Shown: positions 17,501 through 25,636, counted from the first letter of the stretch. The stretch is 64,000 nt of DNA from Clostridiales bacterium (GCA_017451265.1 JAFSPU010000008.1:1-64000); one strand, 5' to 3'. Numbers and translations: made by a program. The notes: a model not told the origin generated them from the letters alone.

Positions 17501-17625
17501 CCGGTCTTTTTACGGATGGCATGCGGTATGTGGAAACGTTCCAGGTTACGCTGAACATGCTCGGCTACCTTGGAGTCCAAAGGTGCATGCTTATACGAGA
17601 TAAACGCGTTGTAAAAGTCGATCAT
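14530..17625 (-). CDS. TIR-transmembrane-beta-propeller protein (copy 2)
   Basis: This 1031-residue paralogue of 11521-14505 has the same order: TIR domain 1-~180 with NAFISYKHAPLDSKVAE and SPRTKESIWVQREIKFF (Glu93 in the same place), an inserted loop (DEHTEIDFTGEEKI) not in copy 1, a membrane segment near 190-210, and a propeller of about 800 residues with VNPSGTEL and LSPDGQRVGFAW blades. The ATG at 17625 is preferred over one at 17673 because AAGGAG lies nine bases before it; the longer form would overlap the upstream gene. The two copies are most alike in the TIR domain and diverge in the propeller, as expected if ligand binding changed. Ligand and pathway are unknown. Confidence 0.82.
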   Translation of the reverse strand: MIDFYNAFISYKHAPLDSKVAEHVQRNLERFHIPHAIRKKTGRKKIERIFRDKDELPITSDLTDTISNALEKAEYLIVICSPRTKESIWVQREIKFFLRNHRRDKILTVLAEGEPQDVIPDILKYDEHTEIDFTGEEKIVKTPIEPLSCDYRMPLNKAKKEELPRLAAALIGCSYDELVRRQRAYTMRRIIALSTILTMASIAFGLYMFHSKRQINENLQAALINESKFLASESGLLLGQERRLDALYLALAALPSEENPDRPVTSEAVQALTNAVMAYRGLSGVTIEPLWNYSPGNTIDSFIVNPSGTELAALDSVGKVTVWDTENHNVLCEIFNPNEEIDHLKFINDTTLVMADSSAVYAYDTQTGDRIWFYLLSDHYLSSGDFMVTDYNSVIVFFGDGAAVEIDGSNGQVLHEYDINAEAGNYGTINKVALSPDGQRVGFAWYYSVDASYIGILDIATGDVTVSHECDFYVSHMEWADNDHIVASFFDMQGQYEAARINDYYYMTPTETYLVCFNARDISVCWESEHVSASFNSTSGFLPLESQNLIGYYSGDVFSAYDIDDGTMMYEWHAGDTIVDASDRDSNGFPVLITRGGGLVTPIVSTGVNDMTGMSFQFAEGLTQARVNHGVYVLQEYTEDIIYYNTYVHDEAWEQADDVSITYVYDSYLGDDVLAILCGNDSYEGELFLIDPNDNSLIDTVSLAQGTFVSDLKILGVDGNTLYVMGSDSNGVYLYKVNINTGRVTDEKLSDAHSMVDSSGALYDGYVTYLATEGLDQLVGLYNTATGRSSEFELPLELADIYMDPAYSDEFGIIYVSSNDGEFIIDTQTGDYTMLLMPDNWYGSSRIYFDDVNRQIFVSDGADIVAMNTDGEIQMSINLNGKVPIGFTIVRYDGYDIDEHGVLLVACADGSLYRYDAATGEFIGETVISSYSNYNPEVEFSFDYDAGYLYVQQYQLTNVINLNSWSEEAIIEHSFGHHVGTDRFFTYSWEDEDDIHVGFFRHYTLEELIKRAQEMIGDNVMSDEFRSRYGL

Positions 17626-17644
17626 AATTCCTTTCTCCTTATCA

Positions 17645-19135
17645 TCACAGCGCTGCTGCCAACACCAAAACAAACACTACACCATGCAGCACACCCGGTA
17701 CCAAAGACCTGTCTGTGTGCCTTACAAGGGGCATTACGGCAAGGTACGGAAGACCCGTTGCCGCTATACCTGCGAGACCTGCATAGAACACGCCGTGGCT
17801 TCCGGGTATAAACCCGAAGAGCAGGGCGGCCACGCTCGGCAGGAACATGAGAGCGAATATGATCCTGTTGCCGAAACAGTTCTTGGCTCCCTCACCTGCC
17901 GTGGAAGATTTACGAGATGCATAGATAAGACCCGTCGCAAGTGCCGTGTCGACGACAAGCAACGTGGTAAGAAGGCCCGAGGAAAGACCGGCATCGCGGA
18001 TGACGTGCACACGCAGGTCCATGGTGAGCGCTGTCATGAGCATTGCGAAGAGGCCTATGACTACAGCCATGAACACGGATGGGATGAGAGTCTTCCCTGA
18101 AGGAATGAACTTGCCTTCCTTGGCATAGATCCACTTGAAGTTGATGATGAAAAGCGTGAGCATGAACACCTCAGGCAGCAGCACGAGTATGACCGGCATC
18201 GACCTGTTTAAAGTGTTCGAGAAAGTCGTCGCAATGATGCCTATGGCCACCGCGATCGACACGCCGCCGATGACGCCGAAGACCCACTTCGATACAGGAG
18301 CCTTCTTGGGGTCGTTACCCGTGACTGACAGGCTCATGTTGGAGATATAAAGCAGGACCGATACCACTGCAAGTGCAAATGAGATCCAGCAGAAAACGAA
18401 CCAGGAGTTGATCCTGCCGAAAGAGATCTCACGTGTGGATTCATCGATATAAGTGACACTTAAGTAACCTGCAAGCTCGTTCTGGAACAGGGGTGAGAAC
18501 ATAAGCTTCATGGGGTCGTTAACCTTAAAGCATGACAGCGAGAGCATACGGTTCTGCTCGTTGTTTACGTAGACCTTGGATGCGAACAGTCCGCCTCTTT
18601 TTATGCTGGGGCTAAAGAGGGTGTCGTCACCCGAGATCCTCTCGTAGATAAGTCTCGCGGCACCCATTTGCGATACGCTGCCGGCATTGTCTCTTCCTGC
18701 GAAGATCGCAACGTCACACGCGGGGTTAAGACTGGAAAGGCCCGTCATGAAGTCCTCGTTAAGCTCAGGACAGATAAGTATGAAACCTATGACATGCGGA
18801 TCATCCTTAAACTCGTTAATCACATAAGCTGCATCGGCACCCACACCTGCCACTACAACAGAGCTTGCATCGGGAAGGTCCGCGCCGTAACGCAGGAATT
18901 CGTACTCGAAGCCAGCAGCGTGAAGAGTGTTGGTCAAAGACAGTGAGGGCACATTAGCCTCGTCAGCATAGAAAGCGATAACGGGATTCTTCGTGCTCTT
19001 ACCTGCACCCGGAACGAGACAGAGGATAACCATCGTCAGAAGTACCGCAGCCATGACACCCATGCTTATAAGCGAGATGGGGGCCTGCCTTCTGGGAGCG
19101 CGTACCGGTCTTTGGTTCTCGGGTATACTCATCAC
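17645..19135 (-). CDS. Large multi-pass membrane protein, unknown function
   Basis: This is a 496-residue protein: a basic N-terminus (RPVRAPRRQ), a membrane anchor (about 22-42), an extracytoplasmic domain of roughly 200 residues with substrate-binding-like features (NPVIAFYADEANVPS, VVVAGVGADAAYVI), then about eight membrane segments from residue 250 on. It overlaps the murC stop by 4 bases and ends 19 bases before the TIR-propeller gene, so it links the two. The soluble part looks like a Rossmann-like or periplasmic-binding fold, but I cannot name the family. A wall-synthesis or signalling role is only suggested by position. Confidence 0.75.
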   Translation of the reverse strand: MMSIPENQRPVRAPRRQAPISLISMGVMAAVLLTMVILCLVPGAGKSTKNPVIAFYADEANVPSLSLTNTLHAAGFEYEFLRYGADLPDASSVVVAGVGADAAYVINEFKDDPHVIGFILICPELNEDFMTGLSSLNPACDVAIFAGRDNAGSVSQMGAARLIYERISGDDTLFSPSIKRGGLFASKVYVNNEQNRMLSLSCFKVNDPMKLMFSPLFQNELAGYLSVTYIDESTREISFGRINSWFVFCWISFALAVVSVLLYISNMSLSVTGNDPKKAPVSKWVFGVIGGVSIAVAIGIIATTFSNTLNRSMPVILVLLPEVFMLTLFIINFKWIYAKEGKFIPSGKTLIPSVFMAVVIGLFAMLMTALTMDLRVHVIRDAGLSSGLLTTLLVVDTALATGLIYASRKSSTAGEGAKNCFGNRIIFALMFLPSVAALLFGFIPGSHGVFYAGLAGIAATGLPYLAVMPLVRHTDRSLVPGVLHGVVFVLVLAAAL

Positions 19136-20544
19136 TTATCTCCGGGGCAAAGCTCGTTTCCGAGTTCTCTTATGTCTTCGGGGCCTAAGATGAGGATCAT
19201 GTCCCCCTCCTGCACGAGCTCGTCGATACGCTTCTTGAGGTCTTCCTTGTCTGCGAAGAACTCTGCGTTACCGCCGCGCTTGTTAATCTCGTCAGCGATA
19301 TTCTTACTCGAGACCATGCCCTCGTGGATCACCTCACGGTCAGTGAAGATCTCGGAGAACAGGATTTTCTTGCAAGGCAGAAGGCTCGTTACATACTCGT
19401 CGAAAAGAGCATCTACTCTGTTAAATGTAAGCGGCTGGAAAACGACCAGCAGATTGTTATGAGGCATGTGCATGGCAGCGTCGATAGTGACACGTGCTGC
19501 CGTCGGATGATGCGCATAATCCACTACTACTTCCGCGCCCTTATAAGTTCCCTTGATAGTGAATCTGCCGTCAGCACCTCCGAACTCGTTCAGTGCCTTA
19601 ATGATGGAGGCAGCAGACGCGCCGTTAAGGTAAGCACATGCAGCTGCAATGAGCGCGTTGCTGATGTTATGCGCGCCGGGAACCCTGAGCTGAACACGGC
19701 CGATGTTCTCCCCCATCGCGATGAGGTCGAAGCCGGGAAGGCCCTCGGTGTAAGTTATATTCTGCGCCTTGAAGTCAGCTTCGGATCCGTCAGCCGCACA
19801 TGTGATCACGCGGGGCTTCCTGTCAGCTCTTTTGATCGCTTCCGTGATGTTGCTGTCGGTGCCGGTAACTACGAGGTTGCCGCCGTCATCGATCTTGTTG
19901 ATAAACTCGGCGAAAACATTAATTACATCATCGAGCGTGGGGTAGCAGTCGACGTGGTCATGGTCGATATTCGTGATAGCTGCCGTGGTGGATCTGAACT
20001 CAAGGAACGAGCGCTTGAACTCGCAGGCCTCGGATACGAGAAGATCTCTGCCGCTGCCCTGTCTTACGGTGGAGCCTCCGATGCCGTCAAAAGGCGCACC
20101 GAGGTGAATGGTAGGATCTACTCCCTCCTCGATGAGCATCATGGATGTCATGGAAGTCGTAGTTGTCTTGCCGTGCGTACCGGAGATGTTGATTACGCTC
20201 TTGTATGAATTTGTGATGATGCCGAGGAACTCTGATCTGTCGAAGACTGTGATGTGCTTCTCCAGGGCTCTGGCGAGCTCCTTGTTATGAGGCAGAATAG
20301 CCGCCGTTTTAACGATGTAGTCAGGCTCGAACTCATCGATGTTCTTACCTTCCTGGCAGTTATAGATAACGATGCCGCTGTCTGCGAGCATCTGTGTCCT
20401 TTCAGAAGGATGGTTATCGGAACCGCCTACAGTGAATCCGTAACCCTTGGTCAGCAGCGCGAGGCCGCTCATGGAGATTCCGCCGATACCTACAAAATAT
20501 ATCTTTGCATTACTCTTAAGCTCATCAAGCTTGATATTGGACAT
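19132..20544 (-). CDS. murC: UDP-N-acetylmuramate-L-alanine ligase MurC
   Basis: A 470-residue cytoplasmic enzyme that adds L-alanine to UDP-MurNAc with ATP, an early step of peptidoglycan synthesis. It shows the N-terminal Rossmann segment YFVGIGGISMSGLA, the ATP loop ISGTHGKTTTTSM, the central EACEFKRSF and DHDHVDCY, and the C-terminal DYAHHPT. The ATG at 20544 is chosen because AGGAG stands eight bases upstream; an in-frame GTG at 20553 is less well placed. It heads the group murC, membrane protein, two TIR-propeller genes. Confidence 0.96.
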   Translation of the reverse strand: MSNIKLDELKSNAKIYFVGIGGISMSGLALLTKGYGFTVGGSDNHPSERTQMLADSGIVIYNCQEGKNIDEFEPDYIVKTAAILPHNKELARALEKHITVFDRSEFLGIITNSYKSVINISGTHGKTTTTSMTSMMLIEEGVDPTIHLGAPFDGIGGSTVRQGSGRDLLVSEACEFKRSFLEFRSTTAAITNIDHDHVDCYPTLDDVINVFAEFINKIDDGGNLVVTGTDSNITEAIKRADRKPRVITCAADGSEADFKAQNITYTEGLPGFDLIAMGENIGRVQLRVPGAHNISNALIAAACAYLNGASAASIIKALNEFGGADGRFTIKGTYKGAEVVVDYAHHPTAARVTIDAAMHMPHNNLLVVFQPLTFNRVDALFDEYVTSLLPCKKILFSEIFTDREVIHEGMVSSKNIADEINKRGGNAEFFADKEDLKKRIDELVQEGDMILILGPEDIRELGNELCPGDK

Positions 20545-20596
20545 AATAAGCACTCCTAAGTAAATTCACTCGGAGTCTATTATATATTATTTTATA

Positions 20597-21784
20597 TTAA
20601 AGCGCATCTGAGGCCGGGAGTTTTTCGGTATACAGTATCTTCAGCAGGATCGGAGTCAGAATAGAAGAAACGACGATGAGGAAGATAACCGATGTGAAGT
20701 ATGCGCCGCTTAACGCGCCTACAGAAAGCGCTCTCTGGGCAACGATCAAAGCAACCTCGCCTCTGGTCATCATGCCGATACCGATCTTAAGACAGTCACG
20801 GCCTTTGAATCCGCATATTCTGGAGACTGCACCGCAGCCGATAATCTTGGTCAGAAGTCCTACCAGGACGAAACATCCGGAGAACAGAAGGATGCTGGTA
20901 TCTACGGACTTAATGTCAGTCTGAAGACCGATAGAAGCAAAGAACACGGGACCGAAGATCATGTAGGAGTTGATGTCCATCTTACGTGAGATGTAGGTGG
21001 AGTCGTCGAGCGAGCTTAGGATTACGCCTGCAACATATGCACCTGTGATATCAGCGACACCGAAATATTTCTGTGCGCAGTAAGACATGATGAAGCACAT
21101 CGCGAGGCCGATGATAGGGATTCTTCTGGTGTGAGGCCAGCGCTTGTCGATGACTTTGAACACACGGTAAAACAGGTATCCGAACACGAGCGAAGCCAAG
21201 AAGAACAGACCGCTCATGAGGAAAGTCTTGCCTATATCCTGAGAGGGATCTTTCATACCGATTACGATGGTAAGAACAAAGATTCCGATGACATCGTCGA
21301 TGATGGCCGCAGACACGATGGTCGTACCTACGAACTCACTTATCTTTCCGAGCTCTTTAAGTGTCTGAACTGTGATGCTGACGGACGTCGCCGTAAGGAT
21401 GAGTCCTACGAATAAAGCCTTATAGAATTCTTCATCTCCCCACGGTGCGAATCCGTAGAAAGACATATACAGGAGCGTGCCTCCGACTAAAGGTACGAAT
21501 ACGCCTGAGCAGGCGATCAGCAACGCCTTAAAACCGGTCTTACGAAGATCAGAGATACGCGTCTCGAGTCCTGCAGTGAACATCAGGAGCATGACGCCGA
21601 TCTCAGCCATATAACCGAGGAAATCAGAATAACCGACAAGGCCCAAGACGGAAGGTCCTACGATAAGTCCGGCTACGATCTCGCCGACTACCTGGGGAGC
21701 TTTCAGTTTACGTGCACACAGGCCGAAGAACTTGGCCGCGATTATTATGATCGCGAGCGATCTGAATACTTCATACTTTTCCAT
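20597..21784 (-). CDS. Cation:proton antiporter, CPA2 family
   Basis: A 395-residue membrane protein with about 12-13 segments. It begins FRSLAIIIIAAKFFGLCARKLKAPQVVGEIVAGLIVGPS, the conserved opening of KefB/NapA-type antiporters. DDVIGIFVL holds the paired acidic residues of the ion site, and MTRGEVALIVAQRAL is the family's cytoplasmic motif. There is no C-terminal KTN or TrkA-C domain. It probably exchanges Na+ or K+ for protons across the cell membrane. It sits after ybaK (26-base gap) and could share its transcript. Confidence 0.9.
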   Translation of the reverse strand: MEKYEVFRSLAIIIIAAKFFGLCARKLKAPQVVGEIVAGLIVGPSVLGLVGYSDFLGYMAEIGVMLLMFTAGLETRISDLRKTGFKALLIACSGVFVPLVGGTLLYMSFYGFAPWGDEEFYKALFVGLILTATSVSITVQTLKELGKISEFVGTTIVSAAIIDDVIGIFVLTIVIGMKDPSQDIGKTFLMSGLFFLASLVFGYLFYRVFKVIDKRWPHTRRIPIIGLAMCFIMSYCAQKYFGVADITGAYVAGVILSSLDDSTYISRKMDINSYMIFGPVFFASIGLQTDIKSVDTSILLFSGCFVLVGLLTKIIGCGAVSRICGFKGRDCLKIGIGMMTRGEVALIVAQRALSVGALSGAYFTSVIFLIVVSSILTPILLKILYTEKLPASDAL

Positions 21785-21810
21785 TAAAAATGCCTTCCTT
21801 CTTGCCTGAG

Positions 21811-22290
21811 TTACATGGTGATGGAGCCGACGGTAGCATGTGTAAATGCGATAAGGTCAGCAGGCTTAAGCTTAAGCTGCAAGCCCCTCTGTCCGCCGCT
21901 TACGTGAACCGTGTCAACAAGCTCGATCATCTCGTCAATAAATGTTCTGTACTCTTTCTTCATACCGATGGGAGAGCAGCCGCCTCTTATGTATCCCGTG
22001 ATCTTCAGAAGATCCTTCACATGTATCAGCTCCACTCTTTTCACACCTGCCAGGCGTGCAGCCTTCTTCAGGTCGAGTTCATCGTCGACCGACAGGCAGA
22101 AGACCATATACTCACCCGTGTCAGACACGGCTGTTAAAGTCTTGAAAACCTCTTCGTAAGGGATATTAAAAAACTCCGCGACATGATGACCGTCGAGATC
22201 GTTCTCGTCGTATTCATACTCCATCGCTTCATAAGGGATCTTGTCCTTATCGAGCATGCGCATCGCGTTTGTCTTCTTGATACCTGCCAT
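21811..22290 (-). CDS. ybaK: YbaK-like Cys-tRNA(Pro) deacylase
   Basis: A 159-residue member of the YbaK/EbsC family, which clears cysteine wrongly attached to tRNA-Pro. It shows KTNAMRMLD, the conserved lysine FKTL, GYIRGGCSPIGMKK (a family signature) and VSGGQRGLQLKL. Length is typical. The promoter TTGCAT-16-TATATT at 22301-22328 leaves only about four bases before the ATG and no ribosome site, so the message may be nearly leaderless. Confidence 0.92.
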   Translation of the reverse strand: MAGIKKTNAMRMLDKDKIPYEAMEYEYDENDLDGHHVAEFFNIPYEEVFKTLTAVSDTGEYMVFCLSVDDELDLKKAARLAGVKRVELIHVKDLLKITGYIRGGCSPIGMKKEYRTFIDEMIELVDTVHVSGGQRGLQLKLKPADLIAFTHATVGSITM

Positions 22291-22300
22291 AGCTCTAATT

Positions 22301-22328
22301 AATATATATCAACGCGTTTATTATGCAA
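22301..22328 (-). promoter_or_regulatory. Promoter of ybaK
   Basis: Minus-strand TTGCAT (22323-22328), 16-bp spacer, TATATT (22301-22306). The predicted start near 22294 lies only about four bases before the ATG at 22290. A plus-strand TATAAT at 22343-22348 probably serves the divergent VOC gene at 22378. Confidence 0.45.
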
Positions 22329-22377
22329 TTCACAAGTGATGATATAATTAAACAAAATTTATTCTCAGAGGTCACAC

Positions 22378-23220
22378 ATGCTTGGTAAGATTTATCCGCT
22401 TCACGACATAAACAAAGTCTTCGATATGTTCGAGGAGACTATCGGCAAAGGCGGTGTTTCGGATAAGACCGGCGCTGAACTGACACTTATCAACAAGCTT
22501 TTCGCTGCCATGCCGCCTGAGGCTGCCGAGTACGCCATGATGATGCTCCATGGCACTCCCGGCTCCGAGCTTCCGCAAAATGCGCAGGATATAATGCCTC
22601 TTTATGTTCGCTTCCTAAACCTTGCCGAGTACCTCGAGAAGGTCGACGCCCTGCGTGAAGTTCCGTCTTCTCTTTCAACTGAGCAGATAATGGAGCGCCA
22701 CAAGATGATGGATTCTCTCGAGGAGCACGAGAAAGCTTTCTGTGCGCCTCTTCTGGGCTATAAGTTTAACGAAGAGACAAATGAGACTGTAGAGGCTTCG
22801 GAGTCTGACGAAGCTCAGGAAGAAGGATCATCTGCCCTTCACCTGATGAATAACTGCGCACCCGTCTTCCCCTGCACCGATCCGGTCAAGACCGCACTTT
22901 TCTATGAGAATAAACTCGGATTCAAGGCGGCTCATCTGGACGATGAGAAGATGCCTCACATAAGACTTGTAAGAGACAATACGGTTATCGCCCTGGTAGA
23001 AAGTCCTGTCAGGATCGCACCTGTGGCAATGTATGAACTGATAATTTATGTAACAGAGCCTCTTCTGCTGTATCACGAGCTGAAGGCTGCGGGCGTGACT
23101 ATTGTCGAAGACCTGCCTGAAGCAAAGGAGTCCGAAAGGGCATCAAGCAACCGCCAGTTTGTTATCGAAGACTGCGACGGCAGAAAGATTTGCATCTCTC
23201 AGTCAGTCGAGATCGTCTGA
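22378..23220 (+). CDS. VOC-fold (glyoxalase-like) protein with helical N-terminal domain
   Basis: This is a 280-residue protein. The first 150 residues are helical and of no known family. An acidic linker (about 140-155, with ESDEAQEEG) leads to a C-terminal VOC domain (about 160-275): VFPCTDPVKTALFYENKLGFKAA, MPHIRLVRDNTVIALVE, and RQFVIEDCDGRKICISQS. The domain resembles bleomycin-resistance/glyoxalase proteins; a metal ligand set is not clear, so binding rather than catalysis is likely. Its 3' end overlaps the convergent DUF951 gene by 18 bases. Confidence 0.75.
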   Translation: MLGKIYPLHDINKVFDMFEETIGKGGVSDKTGAELTLINKLFAAMPPEAAEYAMMMLHGTPGSELPQNAQDIMPLYVRFLNLAEYLEKVDALREVPSSLSTEQIMERHKMMDSLEEHEKAFCAPLLGYKFNEETNETVEASESDEAQEEGSSALHLMNNCAPVFPCTDPVKTALFYENKLGFKAAHLDDEKMPHIRLVRDNTVIALVESPVRIAPVAMYELIIYVTEPLLLYHELKAAGVTIVEDLPEAKESERASSNRQFVIEDCDGRKICISQSVEIV

Positions 23221-23418
23221 TTTCCTCTTAACTTCCACTGTAGATTTTTCGAGAGTCGGTCTGTCCATGACCGCGAGCCTGCCACATCCGTTGCAGGTCA
23301 TTTTGCACTCTGCGCCGACGCGTGTCAGGGTCCATTCGAAGCTTCCGCAAGGATGCTTTTTCTTCATCCGGACCACATCACCGACCTCATATTTGTACAA
23401 GAAAAACTTTCCAGGCAC
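23203..23418 (-). CDS. DUF951 family protein
   Basis: A 71-residue protein of the DUF951 family: YEVGDVVRMKKKHPCGSFEWTLTRVGAECKMTCNGCGR with three cysteines in the HPCG, ECK and CNGCG positions, and VMDRPTLEKS. DUF951 members are short, conserved in Firmicutes and likely to bind a metal and nucleic acid; function is not established. It is 4 bases after prmC and seems part of the rpmE-DUF1385-prmC strand. Confidence 0.88.
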   Translation of the reverse strand: MPGKFFLYKYEVGDVVRMKKKHPCGSFEWTLTRVGAECKMTCNGCGRLAVMDRPTLEKSTVEVKRKSDDLD

Positions 23419-23422
23419 AGCT

Positions 23423-24298
23423 TCATCCTCCCTGTTTTATTCCAAATGTCACGCGGTCGTTTCCGCCGAAGTCTTTCAGCACTTTAACATTGTTAAACCC
23501 TTGTGCCATAAGGGTTTGCGAGACCTGATCTCCCTGATCGTAACCGTGCTCCACAGCCAAGAGTCCGCCCTCTCTGAGACATTTATGGGACAGTTTACAA
23601 ATAGGAAGATAGAAGTCCAGGCCGTCATTTCCGCCCGCCAGAGCCAGGTGCGGTTCATGGTCTTTGACCTCCCTGTCGAGCGTCTTCATATCGTCAGAAT
23701 TTATATACGGAGGGTTCGCCGTGATGACATCGAAAGTCCCAAGATCATCCGGCAATTCATCCGAAAGCACATCCAGCCTGACTGCTTTTATCGCCGTCTT
23801 ATCAGCTGCCTGACTGCTGATATTCTCACGCGTGATCTTTAAAGCGGCATCCGATATATCAGATAAAACCGCCTGGGCATTCATGCCCTTAGACCTCAAA
23901 GAGTTAAAGACAGATATGCCCACACAGCCCGTTCCTGTACACAGGTCGAGAATATGAGGGGCTGTGATGCGTTCAGAAGCTTCAGGAACGAGGCTTACAT
24001 CTCCTGCCGGGAAATCAAGAGCTCCCAAGAAACGAAGCGCAGTCTCCACCAAAAGCTCCGTATCAGCACGAGGGATCAAGACATCAGGGGTAACCTTATA
24101 CTCTTCGCGGTAGAACGCCTGCCTTCCGACTATGTAAGCGACGGGGACACCCTGTGAGCGCTTAACCACGGCAGCATCAAAAGCCGCAGTATCATCACCG
24201 AACTCGGAAAATAAAACGCCTATATCAAAACGGGCATCTTCATGATCGATGCCCGCTTCGGTCAATATCTTTACTGCTAAATCAATGTCACCAGACAT
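23423..24298 (-). CDS. prmC: Release factor glutamine methyltransferase PrmC
   Basis: A 291-residue SAM-dependent enzyme that N5-methylates the GGQ glutamine of RF1 and RF2. Seen are LIPRADTELLVE, the SAM site LDLCTGTGCVGIS, and the catalytic TANPPYI with VKDHEPHLALAGGNDGLDFY. It is not next to prfA here but 11 bases into the DUF1385 gene (24288-24298 overlap), the order DUF1385-prmC being common in Clostridia. Confidence 0.95.
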   Translation of the reverse strand: MSGDIDLAVKILTEAGIDHEDARFDIGVLFSEFGDDTAAFDAAVVKRSQGVPVAYIVGRQAFYREEYKVTPDVLIPRADTELLVETALRFLGALDFPAGDVSLVPEASERITAPHILDLCTGTGCVGISVFNSLRSKGMNAQAVLSDISDAALKITRENISSQAADKTAIKAVRLDVLSDELPDDLGTFDVITANPPYINSDDMKTLDREVKDHEPHLALAGGNDGLDFYLPICKLSHKCLREGGLLAVEHGYDQGDQVSQTLMAQGFNNVKVLKDFGGNDRVTFGIKQGG

Positions 24299-25298
24299 CT
24301 TCGTCTGCGTTCTCGGGAATTACTGCCTGCATGGCTGCGATGGCTACCTCTACGATAGGTGCGTCAGGCTCGGCTGTAGTGAACTTCTGAAGCCAGAGGC
24401 CGGGCTTGGACAGACCTCTGCAGACCGGATTCTTGTCATGTCTGCCGACGAATCTTAAGATCTCGAACGATACACCGCAGATTACGGGGATCATAAGAAG
24501 TCTGATGAGGATATTAACGATGAACCTGCCGTCGCCGATGATGATTCCTGCAACTGTGTAGATCAGGATGGAGATGGCAAGTACGAGGAACATGAATGAT
24601 GTTCCACATCTGGGATGGAATCTGCTGTGCTTAAGGATATTCTCCACTGTAAGAGGCTCTCCTGCCTCATAGCAGGCAATAGTCTTGTGCTCGGCGCCGT
24701 GATAACGCCAAACACGGTCGATACCCTCGATCTTGGAAGCGAATCTTAAGTAGAGGAAGAAGATGACCATCCTGAGAACTCCCTCAGCAAGATTCAGAAC
24801 TACCTTCATCCAGGTCTCGTCAGCCAGAGCGCTGCCCATAAGCTTGGTCGCCAGGAAGACGATGAGCCACGGAAGCAGGATAAAGAGACCTACACTCAAA
24901 AGGATACCGAGTATCGCGGACAGAGTAACCATTACGTTGTAGTGCTTGGTAAGGTACTGATCAAGTGCGGAAGGTTTCTTATCCGCCTCACCCTCAGGCT
25001 GGGGAGCTCCCTGCTCTGACAGATCCGCAGACTTCATAAGTGCGTCGGTTCCTCTTACAAGCATCTTATAGAATCTGATACAGCCTCTGATGAAAGGCAC
25101 CTTCTCGTAGAAAGTAACTCTCTCGCTCTGCTGCATCTCTTCCACATGGATCGTGCCGTCACCCTTTCTTACCGCCATACATGTGCGTGTAGGTCCGACC
25201 ATCATGATACCTTCAATCAGGGCCTGACCTCCGATGGTAGTCTTCTTAGGCTCGGGTTTGATCTGCTGATTATTATTTGTATTAACTGATTCTGACAT
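24288..25298 (-). CDS. DUF1385 membrane protein
   Basis: A 336-residue DUF1385 protein: GGQALIEGIMMVGP near the start, then about four membrane segments from residue 110, RYHGAEHKTIACYEAGEPLTVEN (with HxxEH residues that look catalytic or metal-binding), HPRCGTSFMFLVL and KPGLWLQKFTTAEP. The family is widespread in Firmicutes beside prmC and rpmE and has no settled function. The many invariant polar residues on the membrane suggest an enzyme. Confidence 0.92.
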   Translation of the reverse strand: MSESVNTNNNQQIKPEPKKTTIGGQALIEGIMMVGPTRTCMAVRKGDGTIHVEEMQQSERVTFYEKVPFIRGCIRFYKMLVRGTDALMKSADLSEQGAPQPEGEADKKPSALDQYLTKHYNVMVTLSAILGILLSVGLFILLPWLIVFLATKLMGSALADETWMKVVLNLAEGVLRMVIFFLYLRFASKIEGIDRVWRYHGAEHKTIACYEAGEPLTVENILKHSRFHPRCGTSFMFLVLAISILIYTVAGIIIGDGRFIVNILIRLLMIPVICGVSFEILRFVGRHDKNPVCRGLSKPGLWLQKFTTAEPDAPIVEVAIAAMQAVIPENADEDVW

Positions 25299-25308
25299 GT
25301 CTTATATT

Positions 25309-25344
25309 GTAAAAAAGAACTGCCTTGGTTTCAAGGCAGTTCTT
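25309..25344 (-). terminator. Terminator after rpmE
   Basis: On the minus strand AAGAACTGCCTTG, loop AAAC, CAAGGCAGTTCTT is followed by TTTTAC. It lies 16 bases past rpmE; DUF1385 starts 17 bases further, so some read-through may drive it. Confidence 0.85.
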
Positions 25345-25360
25345 ATCAGGGTTTGTCTTA

Positions 25361-25561
25361 TTAAGCTCTTCCCATTCTCTTGTTGAACTTGTCAATTCTT
25401 CCGCCTGTATCAACAAGCTTCTGCTTGCCTGTATAGAACGGATGGCAGTTAGAGCAGATATCGACGTTAATCTCAGGCTTTGTAGAGATTGCCTCGAATG
25501 TAGCTCCGCATGCACACTTAATGACAGCGTTGTAAGTCTGCGGATGGATGTCAGTCTTCAT
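25361..25561 (-). CDS. rpmE: Ribosomal protein bL31 (zinc-binding form)
   Basis: A 66-residue bL31 with the zinc cysteines in IKCACGATF and [16 protein letters not shown], thus the C+ form of the large-subunit protein. A GAGGTGAAGAA site stands before the ATG. It has a consensus promoter, a hairpin leader and a terminator, so it is mainly a single-gene unit. Confidence 0.97.
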   Translation of the reverse strand: MKTDIHPQTYNAVIKCACGATFEAISTKPEINVDICSNCHPFYTGKQKLVDTGGRIDKFNKRMGRA

Positions 25562-25630
25562 TTCTTCACCTCATAATCAAAGACACGGTGCGTACTTTAC
25601 GCACGTATACCGTATCGGATTTAATGTAAC
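25562..25630 (-). promoter_or_regulatory. Hairpin leader of rpmE (candidate L31 leader)
   Basis: The leader holds a perfect 7-bp stem GTGCGTA (25595-25589 side) with TACGCAC and a 3-base loop, extended by ACGGT/ACCGT outside it. L31 leaders bound by bL31 for autoregulation are known in Firmicutes; the position and size fit. I have not checked the consensus. Confidence 0.4.
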
Positions 25631-25636
25631 CGCGTA

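Noticed and set aside
19324..20208. Plus-strand ORF of 294 residues
   Set aside because: It is antisense to murC, whose motifs are clear; no ribosome site or family.
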